Origin: Crocinitomicaceae bacterium
GTDB lineage: Bacteria > Bacteroidota > Bacteroidia > Flavobacteriales_D > Crocinitomicaceae
Reading direction: 5' to 3'
NCBI GenBank assembly: GCA_022447665.1
Contig: JAKVAQ010000023.1
Location: forward strand, 33,603-97,602
DNA length: 64,000 nt
Part shown: positions 19,044 to 29,432 of the stretch, piece after piece
Position numbering within the stretch: the stretch's first letter is position 1
Layout: each line of letters starts with the position of its first letter
Notes under the pieces: generated by a model
Told to the model about the DNA's origin: nothing
What the model saw: the letters and a program-made list of their open reading frames with translations, nothing else
Database searches by the model: none
Translations under genes and position numbers: made by a program

Positions 19044-19077
19044 AAAGCCCTGACCTTAATTGGCTCAGGGCTTTTTT
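19044..19077 (+). terminator. intrinsic terminator of sdhCAB
   Basis: A perfect 10-bp stem AAAGCCCTGA/TCAGGGCTTT (19044-19053 with 19065-19074) runs into a T-run. It lies 20 bases after the sdhB stop codon. Confidence 0.92.
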
Positions 19078-19091
19078 AGTAGATTTAATAC

Positions 19092-20045
19092 GTGAATCCC
19101 TTATCCACCATAGAAAACTCAAAAGTAATCCTATCAGCTTTAGATTGGGGGTTTGGTCACACAACACGTTTAATCGTTATTATCAAATCACTACTTGAAA
19201 AAAACAACAAAGTTCATTTCGCAGGAACCAAAGAACAGATTGAATTTTTCGAAAACGAATTTGAGGGGATTACTTATCATAATTTAAAAGGATACCGAAT
19301 AACACTCAACGATAAAAAGAAAACGTATTGGCAATTGTATTTTCAGAAAAATAAGGCCTTGAAATTGATTGCCGAAGAAGAGTATTATCTAAAGCAATTG
19401 CACGAAAAGGAAAAATTTGACTACGTTGTTTCCGATAATAGATATGGTTTTCGATTAAAAACAATTCCATCCTTTGTGATTTGTCACCAGCTTAATCTAC
19501 AAGTTCCTTTTGCAAAGAAAATAGCCAACAGTATTCATAATAATCTTCTATCGAAATTCACGGCTTGCTTAGTGCCAGACCATCAAGACCAACGATTAAC
19601 TGGCGAACTATCAACTTCTTCACTTAAAATCCCGGTACACTATATTGGACCTTTGTGCAGATTTGAAAAACTAGATGAAGAAATAGAATACGATTACACC
19701 TTTATAGTTTCTGGACCTGAGCCCGCTCGAACCAACTTCATAAATTCTATAAAGAGATGGATCAAAGAAAATCCAGAAAAAAAAATCGCTGTTATAGGCA
19801 CAAGTTTAGTCGGTACAGAAAACTGTAAAAGCTTTATCAAATTAAGAACAGACGAATTAAATCGCATTATTTCTAAATCTGAAGAGGTGGTTTCGCGAGC
19901 TGGATACACAAGCATTATGGAGCTATATACGCTCAAAAAGAAATCAACATTAATTCCTACCAAAGGACAATTTGAACAAGAGTACCTTGCAAGTTTTATT
20001 AAAACTGATTTTCTGAGTTTTAAAAACGAAACAGAATTCTTTTAG
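19092..20045 (+). CDS. glycosyltransferase of the MurG/GT-B fold
   Basis: 317 residues from a GTG start at 19092, 15 bases after the terminator. ILSALDWGFGHTTRLI near the N-terminus is the glycine-rich acceptor loop of GT-B enzymes. SDNRYGFRLKTIPSFVICHQL in the middle and VVSRAGYTSIMELYTLKKKSTLIPTKGQFEQEYLA at the end match the nucleotide-sugar-binding part of MurG-like proteins (conserved SRxGYxSxME and P..GQxEQ). It is not MurG itself: too short and lacking its full motifs. A cell-surface polysaccharide or glycolipid role is likely but the substrate is unknown. Confidence 0.8.
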   Translation: MNPLSTIENSKVILSALDWGFGHTTRLIVIIKSLLEKNNKVHFAGTKEQIEFFENEFEGITYHNLKGYRITLNDKKKTYWQLYFQKNKALKLIAEEEYYLKQLHEKEKFDYVVSDNRYGFRLKTIPSFVICHQLNLQVPFAKKIANSIHNNLLSKFTACLVPDHQDQRLTGELSTSSLKIPVHYIGPLCRFEKLDEEIEYDYTFIVSGPEPARTNFINSIKRWIKENPEKKIAVIGTSLVGTENCKSFIKLRTDELNRIISKSEEVVSRAGYTSIMELYTLKKKSTLIPTKGQFEQEYLASFIKTDFLSFKNETEFF

Positions 20046-20074
20046 GTATTTAGATTTTGTAATACTCTAATTAA

Positions 20075-20503
20075 ATGACTAAATTCAAATGGAAAAGCCT
20101 ACCCCCTTTGGTCATTCGCAGAGACATATATCAACTAGAAAAGATCGCTGAAGATCGTTTAGTTATAACCTTTAGAGACAAGGTTCAAATTGAAATTGAA
20201 GGAGCTAAATTGTTGGATGCTGATTGCATAGCACTTTCTGGTAATAAACGTTTCAAACTTATTATTGAATCTAGAAATATAAATTCAAATATTACAGGCG
20301 GTGCTTTAAACTATTTAGCCAAAGAAGCTCCATCGAGAAAACTGGTTATTGGATCAGTTTTACTCGTTAATAATCTTCCTATACGATTATTAGCTAAGGT
20401 TTATATCCGTTATCACAAACCACCGTATCCGTCTAAAATTTTTAAGGAAAGAGAAGTTGCAATTAGATGGTTGGATGAATTAGTTCCCACAATCACAGCC
20501 TAA
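20075..20503 (+). CDS. STAS/SpoIIAA-like protein (DUF7793-type)
   Basis: 142 residues, no signal peptide. The C-terminal half (SRKLVIGSVLLVNNLPIRL, YHKPPYPSKIFKEREVAIRWLDEL) has the pattern of the small Bacteroidota STAS-like family in which 'NKPPFPTKLF ... AxxWL' is conserved. These are thought to be cytosolic regulatory proteins but their partners are unknown. The 3' end overlaps the convergent LRR gene by 24 bases. The family assignment is by pattern memory and moderate. Confidence 0.65.
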   Translation: MTKFKWKSLPPLVIRRDIYQLEKIAEDRLVITFRDKVQIEIEGAKLLDADCIALSGNKRFKLIIESRNINSNITGGALNYLAKEAPSRKLVIGSVLLVNNLPIRLLAKVYIRYHKPPYPSKIFKEREVAIRWLDELVPTITA

Positions 20504-21055
20504 ATCAAACTCAAACTTAACCCAAGGCATTTTCTTACGCCACTCCTCTTGCATTGAATTCGAATAACTCATACCTCTAAAATCGGCAAAACGCAACGCC
20601 CTTAGTTGAGCAAATTCTTCTGGAATTATTTCTACAAGATTAAACCATAAATCAAGATGCTCTAAACGAGTTAAATTACTAATACATGAAGGTATTTCTG
20701 CAATATGATTCTTTTGGAGATGCAGTACTTTCAAGGTTTTAATTTGACATATTTCCTCAGGAAAATCTCCAAAGTCATTTTTTGATAAGTCTAAATGCTC
20801 CAATTTTGGAAAATAAAAATCTTGCGGCAATTCAGAAAACTTAGTTTTTGATAGATTTAGCCAAGTTAAATTCTGAAAAGTAAAAATCTCGTTAGGAAAC
20901 TCTTTAAATTTTGATTTGGACAAATCGAGCTTAAAGACACTATCAGCGGGAACAGCCAGGGCCTCCTCTAGCGAATAATAGGTTTTGTTTGATTGCGCCA
21001 ACGAAACGCTAACCAATAAACTCAGAAACAAGAATATTCCTTGCTTTAACTTCAT
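20480..21055 (-). CDS. exported leucine-rich-repeat protein
   Basis: 191 residues from ATG at 21055, chosen because MKLKQG plus the hydrophobic core to SLAQ is a signal peptide; a second ATG lies 18 bases upstream. Residues about 45-165 carry six LRRs of about 23 residues (LTWLNLSKTKFSELP, LEHLDLSKNDFGDFP, LKVLHLQKNHIAEIP, LEHLDLWFNLVEIIP). The C-terminus has a Cys pair (CDCGN). LRRs mediate protein binding; the partner is unknown. The gene starts 47 bases inside the end of ribF and overlaps the convergent STAS-like gene by 24 bases. Confidence 0.85.
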   Translation of the reverse strand: MKLKQGIFLFLSLLVSVSLAQSNKTYYSLEEALAVPADSVFKLDLSKSKFKEFPNEIFTFQNLTWLNLSKTKFSELPQDFYFPKLEHLDLSKNDFGDFPEEICQIKTLKVLHLQKNHIAEIPSCISNLTRLEHLDLWFNLVEIIPEEFAQLRALRFADFRGMSYSNSMQEEWRKKMPWVKFEFDLGCDCGN

Positions 21056-21953
21056 CTTTTTTAATCTGATCAATTAAGGCTTCAACAGAATCAAATTTCA
21101 TTTCGTCCCTTATTTTTTCTACAAAGAATACCTCAACTACCTTGCCATAAAGGTTTTCCTCATAATCTAAAATGTGCACCTCGTAAGTTCTATTTTCACC
21201 ATCAGATACTGTTGGAGTGGTTCCAATGTTCATAATACCTTGGTGCATGCCTCCATTTACTTTCACCATAACGGCATAAACCCCGTCTGTTGGTGTAAGT
21301 TGATACGGTGCGAAAATCTTCAAGTTAGCTGTTGGGTACCCTAAGTTTTTTCCAAGGCCCTTTCCTGTCTCCACTCGTCCCTCAATTGAAAAGGTTCTAC
21401 TCAAAAAAGAGTTTGCTTCCTTAATCCTTCCCTCCTTAATCGCTTTTCTAATTTTTGTTGAGCTAATTTTTATACCATCGACCTCTAGGGCTGAAGTTTC
21501 TTCCACTTTAAAATCATACACTTCTGAAAGGTTTTTCATCAACTCTATATTTCCTTCACGATTCCTACCAAAATGATGATCGTAGCCAATATTCAGCGTA
21601 TGTACATTAATTTGATTCACTAAAACTCTTCTCACAAAATCTAAAGCAGTAGTTCTGGAAAACTCCATCGTAAATGGAAAAAGAATGAGATGATCGACCC
21701 CCATATTTGAAAGCTCGTTAATCCTCTTTTCTATTGGTTGAATTAATTCTAAACCATGATCGTCTGGATTCAATACAATCCTAGGATGAGGATTAAAGGT
21801 TAAAACAACGCTCTCCCCTCCTATTTCTCGCGCCTGTTCATTAAGTCTTTGAATAATTGCTTGATGGCCTTTATGAACTCCATCAAATGTTCCTAAAGTA
21901 AGAACAGGATTCTTGATATTAAAGCTAGAAGCGTTCTCGTGATGTACTTTCAA
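21009..21953 (-). CDS. ribF: bifunctional riboflavin kinase/FAD synthetase
   Basis: 314 residues; phosphorylates riboflavin to FMN and adenylates FMN to FAD. The N-terminal nucleotidyltransferase part has GTFDGVHKGH (21-30, HxGH-like), TFNPHPR and GYDHHFGRNREG, plus ISSTKIRKAI. The C-terminal flavokinase domain has GKGLGKNLGYPTANL and DGVYAV. Length is typical. It supplies FAD to, among others, the nearby sdhA. Its 3' end overlaps the start of the LRR gene by 47 bases. Confidence 0.96.
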   Translation of the reverse strand: MKVHHENASSFNIKNPVLTLGTFDGVHKGHQAIIQRLNEQAREIGGESVVLTFNPHPRIVLNPDDHGLELIQPIEKRINELSNMGVDHLILFPFTMEFSRTTALDFVRRVLVNQINVHTLNIGYDHHFGRNREGNIELMKNLSEVYDFKVEETSALEVDGIKISSTKIRKAIKEGRIKEANSFLSRTFSIEGRVETGKGLGKNLGYPTANLKIFAPYQLTPTDGVYAVMVKVNGGMHQGIMNIGTTPTVSDGENRTYEVHILDYEENLYGKVVEVFFVEKIRDEMKFDSVEALIDQIKKDEVKARNILVSEFIG

Positions 21954-22039
21954 GTGAGTGATTTTCAGTTTTTCGACTAATCCACTTCAAAATTAGATAA
22001 AAAAGTATCAAAATTATTAACCAACCACATAAAATGAAT

Positions 22040-22047
22040 TACCTTTG
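22040..22047 (+). promoter_or_regulatory. -7 promoter box of atpDC
   Basis: TACCTTTG is an exact TAnnTTTG match, 41 bases before the atpD ATG. No TTG is found at the -33 spacing. Confidence 0.45.
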
Positions 22048-22076
22048 CGCCAAATTTATAAGTAACGCCTGAATAA

Positions 22077-23594
<1,518 letters not shown>

Positions 23595-23603
23595 TTTTAA
23601 AAC

Positions 23604-23900
23604 ATGCTTTTAGAAGTTATTACTCCAGACCAACTATTATTCAAAGGAAGCGTTACTCACGTTCAACTTCCAGGATTGGATGGTTCTTTCGGTATCTTGA
23701 ATAACCACGCACCCTTAATCTCTGCATTGAGCAAAGGAACTGTTAAAGTAGATCAAGTTGTAGCTGAAAACGCCAACATCGATGAGGAGGAAGCTGGTTC
23801 ATTAAATGAATCACACAAGAACGATGAAACATTTTCTTTTGAAATCAATGGTGGAGTCATTGAAGTAAAAGAGAATAAAATAATGCTCCTAGCGGAGTAA
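23604..23900 (+). CDS. atpC: ATP synthase F1 subunit epsilon
   Basis: 98 residues. The N-terminal beta-sandwich shows LEVITPDQLLFKG, VQLPGLDGSFGILNNHAPLISAL and FEINGGVIEVKENKIMLLAE. The helical C-terminal domain of long epsilon subunits is absent, as is common in this phylum. An acidic loop (ENANIDEEEAGSLNES) is inserted before the last strands. Nine bases after atpD, so in the same operon. Confidence 0.95.
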   Translation: MLLEVITPDQLLFKGSVTHVQLPGLDGSFGILNNHAPLISALSKGTVKVDQVVAENANIDEEEAGSLNESHKNDETFSFEINGGVIEVKENKIMLLAE

Positions 23901-23919
23901 CAGGAAAATAATTCAATTT

Positions 23920-23948
23920 AAGGGAGTGATTTTTCACTCCCTTTTTTT
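23920..23948 (+). terminator. intrinsic terminator of atpDC
   Basis: A perfect 10-bp stem AAGGGAGTGA/TCACTCCCTT with a TTTT loop is followed by a T-run, 20 bases after the atpC stop. Confidence 0.93.
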
Positions 23949-24044
23949 GTGTTAATCCTTGTTAAAAGCGCAATGATTTGCGAATTATAACGTTCTCAGG
24001 CTATTGCAGGGTAAAAAAAAAGTGGCAAATTTGCCTCCATACTA

Positions 24045-24794
24045 ATGAGTGTTAAAGATAAATTAGACCTAAACCGCATCCCTTCCCACGTTGCCATTAT
24101 AATGGATGGTAATGGTCGTTGGGCACAAGAGCAAGGAAAAATGCGCTTGTTTGGACATGCTACTGGAGTTGAAGCCGTTCGCGAGGCCTTAACTGCTGCG
24201 TCTGAGATTAACGTTAAACATCTTACACTTTATGCCTTCTCAACCGAAAACTGGAACAGACCAAAAGAAGAAGTTGAAGGACTAATGGATTTGTTAGTAA
24301 AAACGATTGCAGGTGAAGTAGAGTCTCTGCACAATAATGACGTTCGTTTAACTACCATTGGGAATACAAACGAACTTCCTGATGCTTGTAGATTCGAACT
24401 TCAAGAAGCAATCAAAAAGACTTCCAAAAACAAAGGAACCAATTTAATCCTTGCCTTGAACTATTCTTCTAAATACGAAATAAGAAGAGCGATTAAGGCA
24501 ATTGCTGCAGATGTAAAAAGCGGAACTATAGGTTTAAATGACATTACGGATGAATTAATCCAAAATAACCTTTATACAGCAGGTATCCCTGACCCTGAAC
24601 TAATGATTAGAACTAGCGGCGAGATTAGGATTTCTAATTTCTTGTTATGGCAATTAGCATACAGTGAACTTCACTTTGCTCAAAAGTATTGGCCAGACTT
24701 TACGAAAGAAGATTTCTTCCAAGCCATTTATGCTTACCAAAATAGAGAAAGACGCTTTGGTATGATTAGTTCTCAGGTAAATGATAATAGTTAA
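24045..24794 (+). CDS. uppS: undecaprenyl diphosphate synthase
   Basis: 249 residues. Condenses isopentenyl diphosphate units onto farnesyl diphosphate to make the C55 carrier for peptidoglycan and O-antigen. Signature segments are VAIIMDGNGRWA (catalytic D21), GHATGVEAVREAL, LTLYAFSTENWNRP, and the C-terminal RTSGEIRISNFLLWQLAYSEL and RERRFG. First gene of an envelope block: its TAA overlaps the ATG of bamA by one base. A 12-base palindrome GGCAAATTTGCC (24024-24035) lies just upstream. Confidence 0.97.
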   Translation: MSVKDKLDLNRIPSHVAIIMDGNGRWAQEQGKMRLFGHATGVEAVREALTAASEINVKHLTLYAFSTENWNRPKEEVEGLMDLLVKTIAGEVESLHNNDVRLTTIGNTNELPDACRFELQEAIKKTSKNKGTNLILALNYSSKYEIRRAIKAIAADVKSGTIGLNDITDELIQNNLYTAGIPDPELMIRTSGEIRISNFLLWQLAYSELHFAQKYWPDFTKEDFFQAIYAYQNRERRFGMISSQVNDNS

Positions 24795-27415
24795 TGAGAA
24801 GACTCCTTCAAATAATTTTAGTGCTACTCGTTTCTACGAATCTTTCTAACGCTCAAATAGGCGGTGGATTCAGTGGTAATACGATTGGAGGAGATGATGA
24901 TTATCTGAACCCAAAAAAGTACACAATTGCTAGTACAGTAATTACTGGGGTTGATTATTACCAGCACGACGCAATTCGATTAATCTCCGGACTTTTACCA
25001 GGTAAAGAAATTACAATTCCAGGTGATGATATTTCCAACGCTATAAAAAAGCTTTGGGAGCAAGAACTATTCTCAAATGTTGAGATTTACTATGAACCGA
25101 TACCAGGTGGAGAAGTTAGAATTGAAATAGCTCTTGTAGGTCGTCCAAAACTTTCTTATTTCAAATTCAAAGATAACGGCAATGTTAGCCGTGGTGAGGC
25201 AGATAAAATTCGTGAGATTATTGATTTATACACTGGTAAAACAATTACGGAATCACTAAAGCAAAATACAGAAAACACCGTCCGTGGATTCTATCAAGAG
25301 AAAGGTTTTTTAAAGACTGTTGTTAATGTTGAGGAACTCGTAGATACTGCTAATTTCAATTCTCGCATTTTTGTTATCGAAGTATTAAAAGGTGAGAAGA
25401 TTAAGATTGATCATATTAGTTTCTTTGGTAATGAGTTAGCTGAAGGATCTATTCCTGATGATGCTTCCTTTTTAAAGAAATGGAAAATGAAACGTTCTGT
25501 ATCTGATGGCGGACTACGAAAAGCCATGAAGGATACAAAACAAAAAGGTATAGCTCGAATTTTTTCTAGATCTAAATTTAACCAAACCGCCTACGAAAGA
25601 GACAAGTTTGCCATTCTAGAGCGATATAATGCTTTAGGGTACAGAGACGCTGCAATTGTTGTTGACACCATTTATGATGTAGACAGCAGCTCTATCGGAA
25701 TTGATTTAACAATTGACCAAGGTGATATGTATTACTTTGGAGATATCTCTTGGATAGGGAATACCAAGTACAGTAGTGGATTATTGGATACAGTGCTAGG
25801 AATCAATTTTGGTGATCCATTCAACAAGGTGCTGCTAGAGGAAAGACTTTACATGAGCTTAGATGGTAGAGATATTACTTCACTATACATGGACCGCGGA
25901 TACCTGTTCTTTAACATTGCTCCTGTAGAAATGTACATTGATGAGAATAATCATATCTACTACGAAATGAGGATTCAAGAAGGGAAAGAAGCCCGAATTG
26001 GTGACATTTCAATTTTAGGAAACACAAAAACTAACGACAATGTAATTCTTCGTGAAATACGTACGCGACCTGGTGACCTTTTCAACAGAAATGACATCAT
26101 TAGAACTCAGCGAGAACTTGCTAATCTTGGTTATTTTGACCCAGAACAAATGCAGGTAAACCCTATTCCAAATCCTGCGGACGGAACTGTAGATATTGTT
26201 TATACGGTAGTGGAAAAATCATCCGATCAAATTGAACTTTCAGGTGGTTTTGGTGCAGGAAGACTCATTGGTACTTTAGGACTTTCGTTCACCAACTTTT
26301 CTACCAAAAACTTCTTTAAAAAATCAGCTTGGCAACCGCTACCTTCAGGAGATGGGCAGCGTTTAAGCTTGAGAGGTCAAACATTTGGCCCTGGTTTCCA
26401 ATCGTATAACTTATCATTCACAGAACCTTGGTTAGGTGGAAAAAAACCAACTTCATTGACTATTTTCGGTACGCATTCATTATTGTCCAGTGGACAGAAG
26501 GATTCTCCTGGCTATTCAAGAACTTCAATTACATCAGTTGGTATTGGTTTGGGAACCCGTTTAAAATGGCCTGATGATTATTTCCAGATATACGGAGAAC
26601 TTAACTACCAGTATTATGATTTAACAGGTTCGCAATTCTTTATTTTCTCTGATGGATTTTCGAATAACATTTCTTTAAAAGGTGTGCTTTCTAGAAACTC
26701 TGTTAACCAACCCCTTTATCCTAGCTCTGGTTCAATTTTCACATTAACTACAAAAGCTACATTGCCTTACTCAAGCTTTGATGGAATTGCGGATGACGAA
26801 TACCCTACCCTTACGGCACAGGAGCGCTACAAGTACGCAGAATACTACAAAATAAAGTTTACGGGTGAGTGGTATACAGCCTTAGACAAGCAAAACAAGC
26901 TCGTTTTAAAAACTCGTTTTGGATTTGGGTTCCTAGGAGCGTATAACTCAGCAAAAGGTTATTCTCCATTTGAACGTTTTTACCTTGGTGGTAGTGGATT
27001 AAATGGTACATGGCAGTTTGACGGACGAGAGCTAATCGCCTTAAGAGGTTATGATGGACAAAACTCCGTTTCACCATTAACAGGAGCAACAGTTATTGCA
27101 AAATATACTATGGAACTTAGATATCCGTTATCATTAAATCCAAACGCAACTATTTATGGACTAGCGTTCTTAGAAGCAGGAAATACGTATGATGGATTTT
27201 CAAATTTTGACCCGTTCAATGTTAAACGTTCAGCTGGTGTTGGTGTAAGAATCTTCTTACCTATGTTTGGTCTACTGGGAGTAGATATAGGTTGGGGATT
27301 TGACCCATTAGATCCTATTCATGATGGATTTGGTGGACCAAACGATCCATCAGCATTAGGTAAACCTGCATTTACGCTCTTCCCTATAATTGGTATGAGT
27401 ATTGGAGAATTATAA
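24794..27415 (+). CDS. bamA: outer membrane protein assembly factor BamA
   Basis: 873 residues. Signal peptide (about 1-20, LSNAQ). Then POTRA domains from about 45 to 440, with repeated units such as YYQHDAIRLISGLLPG, RGFYQEKGFLKTVV, ERYNALGYRDAAIVVDTIY and ISILGNTKTNDNVILREIRTRPGDLF. The C-terminal 16-strand barrel begins near IELSGGFGAGRLIG and contains FYLGGSGLNG and RGYDG, the VRGF-type loop 6 region. Inserts beta-barrel proteins into the outer membrane. Coupled to uppS by the TAATG overlap and followed by two periplasmic OmpH/Skp genes, the usual functional grouping. Confidence 0.96.
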   Translation: MRRLLQIILVLLVSTNLSNAQIGGGFSGNTIGGDDDYLNPKKYTIASTVITGVDYYQHDAIRLISGLLPGKEITIPGDDISNAIKKLWEQELFSNVEIYYEPIPGGEVRIEIALVGRPKLSYFKFKDNGNVSRGEADKIREIIDLYTGKTITESLKQNTENTVRGFYQEKGFLKTVVNVEELVDTANFNSRIFVIEVLKGEKIKIDHISFFGNELAEGSIPDDASFLKKWKMKRSVSDGGLRKAMKDTKQKGIARIFSRSKFNQTAYERDKFAILERYNALGYRDAAIVVDTIYDVDSSSIGIDLTIDQGDMYYFGDISWIGNTKYSSGLLDTVLGINFGDPFNKVLLEERLYMSLDGRDITSLYMDRGYLFFNIAPVEMYIDENNHIYYEMRIQEGKEARIGDISILGNTKTNDNVILREIRTRPGDLFNRNDIIRTQRELANLGYFDPEQMQVNPIPNPADGTVDIVYTVVEKSSDQIELSGGFGAGRLIGTLGLSFTNFSTKNFFKKSAWQPLPSGDGQRLSLRGQTFGPGFQSYNLSFTEPWLGGKKPTSLTIFGTHSLLSSGQKDSPGYSRTSITSVGIGLGTRLKWPDDYFQIYGELNYQYYDLTGSQFFIFSDGFSNNISLKGVLSRNSVNQPLYPSSGSIFTLTTKATLPYSSFDGIADDEYPTLTAQERYKYAEYYKIKFTGEWYTALDKQNKLVLKTRFGFGFLGAYNSAKGYSPFERFYLGGSGLNGTWQFDGRELIALRGYDGQNSVSPLTGATVIAKYTMELRYPLSLNPNATIYGLAFLEAGNTYDGFSNFDPFNVKRSAGVGVRIFLPMFGLLGVDIGWGFDPLDPIHDGFGGPNDPSALGKPAFTLFPIIGMSIGEL

Positions 27416-27463
27416 AGGAAAAAGAGTAAATTCGCAGCCTCTTCGGCATACAAACAACGTATT

Positions 27464-27988
27464 ATGAAGCATTTATTAATAACATTCGTTTTCTTATTGG
27501 GTCTCTCATCAGTGGGTCTAGCACAACGTTATGCTTACGTAGACACCCAATATATTTTAGATAACGTTCCTGAATATCAAGCTGCTCAAGAAGAGTTAAA
27601 TAGACTTTCTGAAGAATGGCAAAATGAAGTGGAAATGCAGTTTAAATTGGTAGCGCAAAAAAGAAAAGAATTTCAAGATGAAGCTATTCTTTTACCTGCC
27701 GAAATTAAGGCGCAAAGAGAAAAGGAAATTCTAGACATGGAAAACAAAGCAATGGAGCTTCAAAAACAGCGCTTTGGTGTTGGTGGAGATCTATTTGTAA
27801 AAAGAGAACAATTAATAAAACCTATTCAGGACAGAATATTTGATGCTATACAGCAAATAGCTTCAGAAAGAAACTTTGCCTTTGTTTTTGACAAGGCGAA
27901 TCAGTCAAATTTGCTCTACGCTGACCCTAAGTATGATATTAGTGATCAGGTAATTAAGGAAATGGGCATTAAAGTTGATAATAACTAG
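27464..27988 (+). CDS. OmpH/Skp-family periplasmic chaperone (first copy)
   Basis: 174 residues. Signal peptide ending VGLAQ, then RYAYVDTQYILDNVPEYQAAQEEL at the start of the mature protein. A long coiled-coil hairpin (about 40-110, rich in E/K/Q) follows, and the typical end QQIASERNFAFVFDKANQSNLLYADPKYDIS. Skp-type trimers hold unfolded outer-membrane proteins on their way to BamA, whose gene lies 48 bases upstream. Paralogous to the next gene. Confidence 0.93.
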   Translation: MKHLLITFVFLLGLSSVGLAQRYAYVDTQYILDNVPEYQAAQEELNRLSEEWQNEVEMQFKLVAQKRKEFQDEAILLPAEIKAQREKEILDMENKAMELQKQRFGVGGDLFVKREQLIKPIQDRIFDAIQQIASERNFAFVFDKANQSNLLYADPKYDISDQVIKEMGIKVDNN

Positions 27989-28010
27989 ATAAACAAATTA
28001 ATTAGACATC

Positions 28011-28526
28011 ATGCGAAATATATTTTTTATAGCAACCCTCTTACTAACTCTTTGCGCTTTTAACACAAACGCGCAAGACGCAAAAATTGCACATGTGAAC
28101 TATTTAGAGGTAATTGATAGCTTGCCTTCTAAATTACTAGCAGATAAAGAAATTCAAAAGTTCCTAGAAGATGGTCAGAAAACGATCACTGATATGGAGA
28201 TAGAATTAGAGACACAAATCAACACATATCTTGAAGAGAAAGAAACGCTTTCAGTAATCATGCAAGAATTACGTGAAAAGCAAATTCAAGAACAGTCTCA
28301 AATTATTGAATTAAAAAGACAAACGTTACAGCAAGATTTAGAGATCTTAAATGCACGTATGTACGATCCTATTGAAACTAATTTGAAGAAAGCTATTGAT
28401 TTAGTAGCTGAACGCCATAATGTAACTTACGTTATTGATGAAAGCATGCTACTCTATGTAAATGGTGGTCTTGATTTAACAGAAGAGGTTAAAGCAGAAA
28501 TGCTTAAGATGGAGACTGGCGGATAA
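28011..28526 (+). CDS. OmpH/Skp-family periplasmic chaperone (second copy)
   Basis: 171 residues. Signal peptide ending TNAQ. The family start is AKIAHVNYLEVIDSLP, followed by a coiled-coil centre and DLVAERHNVTYVIDESMLLYVNGGLDLTEEV at the end. It diverges substantially from the first copy, so the two may have different clients. 22 bases after the first copy and followed by a terminator. Confidence 0.93.
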   Translation: MRNIFFIATLLLTLCAFNTNAQDAKIAHVNYLEVIDSLPSKLLADKEIQKFLEDGQKTITDMEIELETQINTYLEEKETLSVIMQELREKQIQEQSQIIELKRQTLQQDLEILNARMYDPIETNLKKAIDLVAERHNVTYVIDESMLLYVNGGLDLTEEVKAEMLKMETGG

Positions 28527-28551
28527 TAGATCAGGTCCCTTAAATAATATT

Positions 28552-28580
28552 AATCCTCGTCTTTACGGCGGGGATTTTTT
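28552..28580 (+). terminator. intrinsic terminator after the ompH pair
   Basis: A 10-bp stem (28552-28561 with 28567-28576) including two G-T pairs, with a TTTAC loop, runs into TTTTTT. Confidence 0.8.
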
Positions 28581-28601
28581 ATTTCAAAGACAAAAAACTT
28601 A

Positions 28602-28609
28602 TACCTTTA
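28602..28609 (+). promoter_or_regulatory. candidate -7 box of murI
   Basis: TACCTTTA is a 7 of 8 match to TAnnTTTG and ends six bases before the murI GTG. Transcription from it would give a leader of almost no length. Confidence 0.35.
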
Positions 28610-28615
28610 GAACCA

Positions 28616-29416
28616 GTGGATAGACCAATTGGCATTTTTGATTCAGGTATAGGGGGCTTAACGGTTGCGAAAGCAATTTCTGAAGCACTTCCAAATGAAA
28701 ACTTCATTTATTTTGGGGATACAGCTCATTTACCCTATGGTGACAAGAGTAAGGAATCCATTCGCTTATACTCTAAGCGCATTTCGGACTTCCTTGTAGG
28801 AAAAGATTGTAAGGCGATAGTAATAGCCTGTAATACGGCTTCTGCCCACGCCTATGAAATCTTAAAGAAACGTCATCCAGCCATTCCAATAATCAATGTT
28901 ATTGACCCTACGGTGAAATATTGTAGTAAAAAATACCATGATCAAAGTGTAGGTATTATCGCTACTAAAGGAACTATTAAGTCACGGATCTACCCGCGTA
29001 AAATTAAAAAAGCGAATGAAACATTGAGCGTTCCTCAGACAGCCACGCCGCTTTTAGCACCAATGATTGAAGAGGGATTCTTCAACAATAATATTTCACA
29101 AACGATCATTAACTCTTATTTAAGTGCCAAACAGTTAAAATCTATTTCAGCCTTAATATTAGCTTGTACCCATTACCCTTTAATCAAACCTGAGGTAGAA
29201 AACTTCTTTAAGAATAAAGTAGAAGTAATCGACTCCGCAACAGTAGTTGCTGAGTACACAAAAACACTTCTTAAAAAGAAAAAATTACTTTCTAAGCGAA
29301 AGAAAGAAGGTAAAAAAGTCTTCTGTATTTCTGATTACACTTTATCTTTTGAAGCCACTTCTCGCCTTTTTTTCGGAGAAAAAATTAAATTAGAGGAAGA
29401 AAGAATCTGGGACTAA
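28616..29416 (+). CDS. murI: glutamate racemase
   Basis: 266 residues from a GTG start at 28616. Makes D-glutamate for peptidoglycan. The N-terminal signature is IGIFDSGIGGLTV. The two catalytic cysteines are C72 (IACNTASA) and C184 (LACTHYPL), with the acid pair in FGDTAHLPYG. Cytosolic. The basic Lys-rich C-terminal stretch (KKKKLLSKRKKEGKK) is longer than usual. It follows the envelope genes but has its own candidate promoter behind a terminator. Confidence 0.96.
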   Translation: MDRPIGIFDSGIGGLTVAKAISEALPNENFIYFGDTAHLPYGDKSKESIRLYSKRISDFLVGKDCKAIVIACNTASAHAYEILKKRHPAIPIINVIDPTVKYCSKKYHDQSVGIIATKGTIKSRIYPRKIKKANETLSVPQTATPLLAPMIEEGFFNNNISQTIINSYLSAKQLKSISALILACTHYPLIKPEVENFFKNKVEVIDSATVVAEYTKTLLKKKKLLSKRKKEGKKVFCISDYTLSFEATSRLFFGEKIKLEEERIWD

Positions 29417-29432
29417 CCAAAAAACTAACTCT

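Noticed and set aside
24024..24035. Palindrome GGCAAATTTGCC as an operator of uppS
   Set aside because: It partly overlaps where a -7 box would lie, and a 12-base AT-rich palindrome is not rare in this sequence; no regulator or second copy supports it.
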